A DNA stretch of 64,000 nt, taken from the NCBI RefSeq assembly GCF_026427595.1, contig NZ_CP101527.1, positions 1,559,001 to 1,623,000 of the forward strand, written 5' to 3'. The translations under genes and the position numbers were made by a program. The notes under the pieces were generated by a model that saw only the letters and a list, made by a program, of their open reading frames with translations, ran no database searches and had not been told where the DNA came from. Of the stretch, positions 62,449-64,000 are shown piece by piece. Numbering within the stretch: the first letter of the stretch is position 1; every line of letters begins with the position of its first letter. The DNA is from Alkalimarinus sediminis. Its GTDB lineage: Bacteria > Pseudomonadota > Gammaproteobacteria > Pseudomonadales > Oleiphilaceae.

Positions 62449-62910
62449 CTATTTTTTTCTAACAATTAAATCATTACCGCTTACATCGGTTACGATAGCA
62501 CGATCACCAACATTCAACACCTGATCACATCTAAAGCCCCACTCATCACTTCCAACAATAGGTGCTGGAAAGCGCAGTCGCCCTTTTGAAACACTCAGGT
62601 TAAACTCTGTAATAGTGCCCTCTTGCCCTATTAACGCTTCTCGGCTCATGCCGGACAACGTTTTAGTTTTCATAGAAGGCGCTATTAGTTTAAACCAAAT
62701 TACTAAGCTGGCGAGAGAAAAAATCCCCCACAGAATAATTTCTGTACTAAACGTCAAGTTTACAAAATAGCTGATAATCCCAACTAATAGCCCACTAACT
62801 CCTAGCCAGAGTAAAAAGAAGCTTGGTGCAAATATTTCGGCTCCTGCCAACAAAATACCAAATACGACCCAATGCCAATACATGACATTAGCATCTAACC
62901 ATTCGACCAT
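62449..62910 (-). CDS. NfeD-family partner of the SPFH protein (YbbJ-like)
   Basis: 153 residues: three or four hydrophobic segments (about 10-90) and a C-terminal OB-fold-like domain (GQEGTITEFNLSVSKGRLRFPAPIVGSDEW). NfeD proteins work with the adjacent stomatin. The gap 62911-63262 to the next gene (350 bp) is AT-rich and shows no gene. Confidence 0.88.
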   Translation of the reverse strand: MVEWLDANVMYWHWVVFGILLAGAEIFAPSFFLLWLGVSGLLVGIISYFVNLTFSTEIILWGIFSLASLVIWFKLIAPSMKTKTLSGMSREALIGQEGTITEFNLSVSKGRLRFPAPIVGSDEWGFRCDQVLNVGDRAIVTDVSGNDLIVRKK

Positions 62911-63262
62911 AAATCACTCCCTTGAATTATAAAAAATCTAGCTTGAAACCTCATAAGCTCTGAACCTCGATCAAACACCCCGCTATAGTAGCAGTGTTTT
63001 TTGATAAGAAAATAGATAAAGTAGATTAAACCCCATTTAACGGTATAACTTGCTTAAACAGGTAATGGTTAAAGATATCTAAGCCTGCTAATAGTGCACA
63101 ATACCATAACCAATACGCCTTTATTGGTTTTAACAGCATGTAGTATAGAGACTCAACTAGAATAGAGATACAGGTGGAATAGAGTTACGAATATCATCGA
63201 ATATCACTAAACCACGCCTAAGCAGGACCAGCTTTAATAATTGACAATAACGGAGCCTTCGA

Positions 63263-64000
63263 TTGAAACAGTACTTGATGCCTTATCTTGCCCGCTTGAT
63301 CTCCAGTAACGGTGCTCTCGAATTAAAACGTTCTTTTGCTGAAATTAAACGAAAAATAAAGCACGCCCCCCACGAGCTAGAGATATTTCTCCATATTAAC
63401 GACCCGTATAGCTATATACTCGTTCAAGTACTACCTGATATTCAACGTCGTTTTAATATCAAGTTGCGGTTAAGGACTATCTACCAGTTCGATGCTGAAA
63501 TGTTTCCTGAATATGAGATGTGGAAGAAAAACGCGTTTTACGACGCCTTGAGACTGGCAGAACTATACAACTTAAAAGCGCCCAAACAACCTCCTAAAGC
63601 AGACAACTTAACGACTATTAACTATACATATCTGCTAGTTAACGCTGAATCCTCGAATAAACCTATAGAACAGTTTTGTACACTATTCGACCAATACTGG
63701 GGAAATGGCAGCGTTAGCAACGGTTCACTCACTAACGAAAAGACACCAAATAAACTAAATAACAAACCCTTTGATTCAGCCCTCCGCATTAACGAGACTC
63801 GGTTAAAGCAGTTAGGCCACTATATGTCAGGAATGGTCTACTATGCCGGCGAGTGGTATTGGGGAGTGGATCGGCTCGACCATTTTGAAAAACGAGCCAA
63901 TAGATTAATGCTATCAAATGACATTCCACCTACGGTGCTTTATAACCGCACCTATTCAAATTTTTGTCAAAATGAGGTTAATACCACCAATTGTGCTGAC
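63263..64000 (+). CDS. DsbA/2-hydroxychromene-isomerase-like protein (partial, 3' end off window)
   Basis: The frame is open for 246 codons to the window end. TTG 63263 is favoured: GGAG lies seven bases upstream, while ATG 63278 has no such site. LEIFLHINDPYSYILVQVLPDIQRRF near the start and GHYMSGMVYYAGEWYWGVDRLDHFEKR near residue 200 resemble DsbA-like thioredoxin-fold proteins of the 2-hydroxychromene-2-carboxylate isomerase type. The CxxC position reads NDPYSY, so no disulfide chemistry is expected. Confidence 0.65.
   Translation, partial: MKQYLMPYLARLISSNGALELKRSFAEIKRKIKHAPHELEIFLHINDPYSYILVQVLPDIQRRFNIKLRLRTIYQFDAEMFPEYEMWKKNAFYDALRLAELYNLKAPKQPPKADNLTTINYTYLLVNAESSNKPIEQFCTLFDQYWGNGSVSNGSLTNEKTPNKLNNKPFDSALRINETRLKQLGHYMSGMVYYAGEWYWGVDRLDHFEKRANRLMLSNDIPPTVLYNRTYSNFCQNEVNTTNCAD

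Overview
The window looks like chromosome from a free-living, probably marine, gammaproteobacterium of the Oceanospirillales/Alteromonadales type. This rests on gene content (an Entner-Doudoroff operon, glutathione-dependent formaldehyde oxidation, FadH, PrpE, GlxA-type and SO_0444-type proteins, a YbbJ/QmcA pair) and on a large integron cassette array of the kind common in marine gammaproteobacteria. No rRNA or tRNA gene is present, and I cannot name the genus.

Layout. 0-4 kb: a metal-efflux-type permease with a pentaheme cytochrome, a truncated HtrA/PDZ remnant, a SemiSWEET gene and an overlapping cation-diffusion-facilitator gene. 4-7.3 kb: fghA-frmA (formaldehyde detoxification) with a divergent LysR regulator. 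7.3-8.9 kb: a tyrosine recombinase and a small unknown gene. 9.1-15.1 kb: an HDOD protein converging on the operon zwf-pgl-edd-eda; the edd-eda gap holds ten ATG codons at exact 17-bp intervals, the last being the eda start. 15.2-18.5 kb: a PP2C/kinase fusion, a formate/nitrite-type channel and cyanase. 18.7-31 kb: TetR and Crp-like regulators with two operator-like palindromes, then fatty-acid and propionate genes (fadH, prpE, a GlxA-type regulator, an acyl-CoA dehydrogenase) interleaved with nucleic-acid genes (rnhA, a cold-shock-domain protein, topB). 31-37.9 kb: PsiE-like protein, an orphan molybdopterin oxidoreductase and several small single genes.

37.9-59.4 kb is the standout: 42 attC sites in one orientation bound 42 gene cassettes, all read leftward (minus strand), with no integron integrase gene at either end. 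This is a CALIN (cluster of attC sites lacking an integrase). 29 cassettes carry genes: toxin-antitoxin pairs (hicAB three times, brnTA, parDE-like), proteins of immunity/DMP19/SMI1 type, lipoproteins, small membrane proteins, an RraB-like RNase E inhibitor and a GFA protein. 13 cassettes have no conventional gene and fall into four recurrent families (A/B, which are homologous to each other; C; D), often of exactly constant length.

59.4-64 kb: about 550 bp of gene-free DNA where the integrase would be expected, then chromosomal genes: a zinc-ribbon protein, a methyltransferase-like protein, a TetR C-terminal remnant, the QmcA/NfeD pair and a DsbA-like gene cut by the window end.

Most likely novel observations: (1) the chain of nine overlapping start-stop mini-ORFs leading into eda; (2) the recurrent indel-free gene-less cassette families; (3) an integrase-less array kept alongside five self-promoted or potentially addictive toxin-antitoxin cassettes, three of them the same hicAB.
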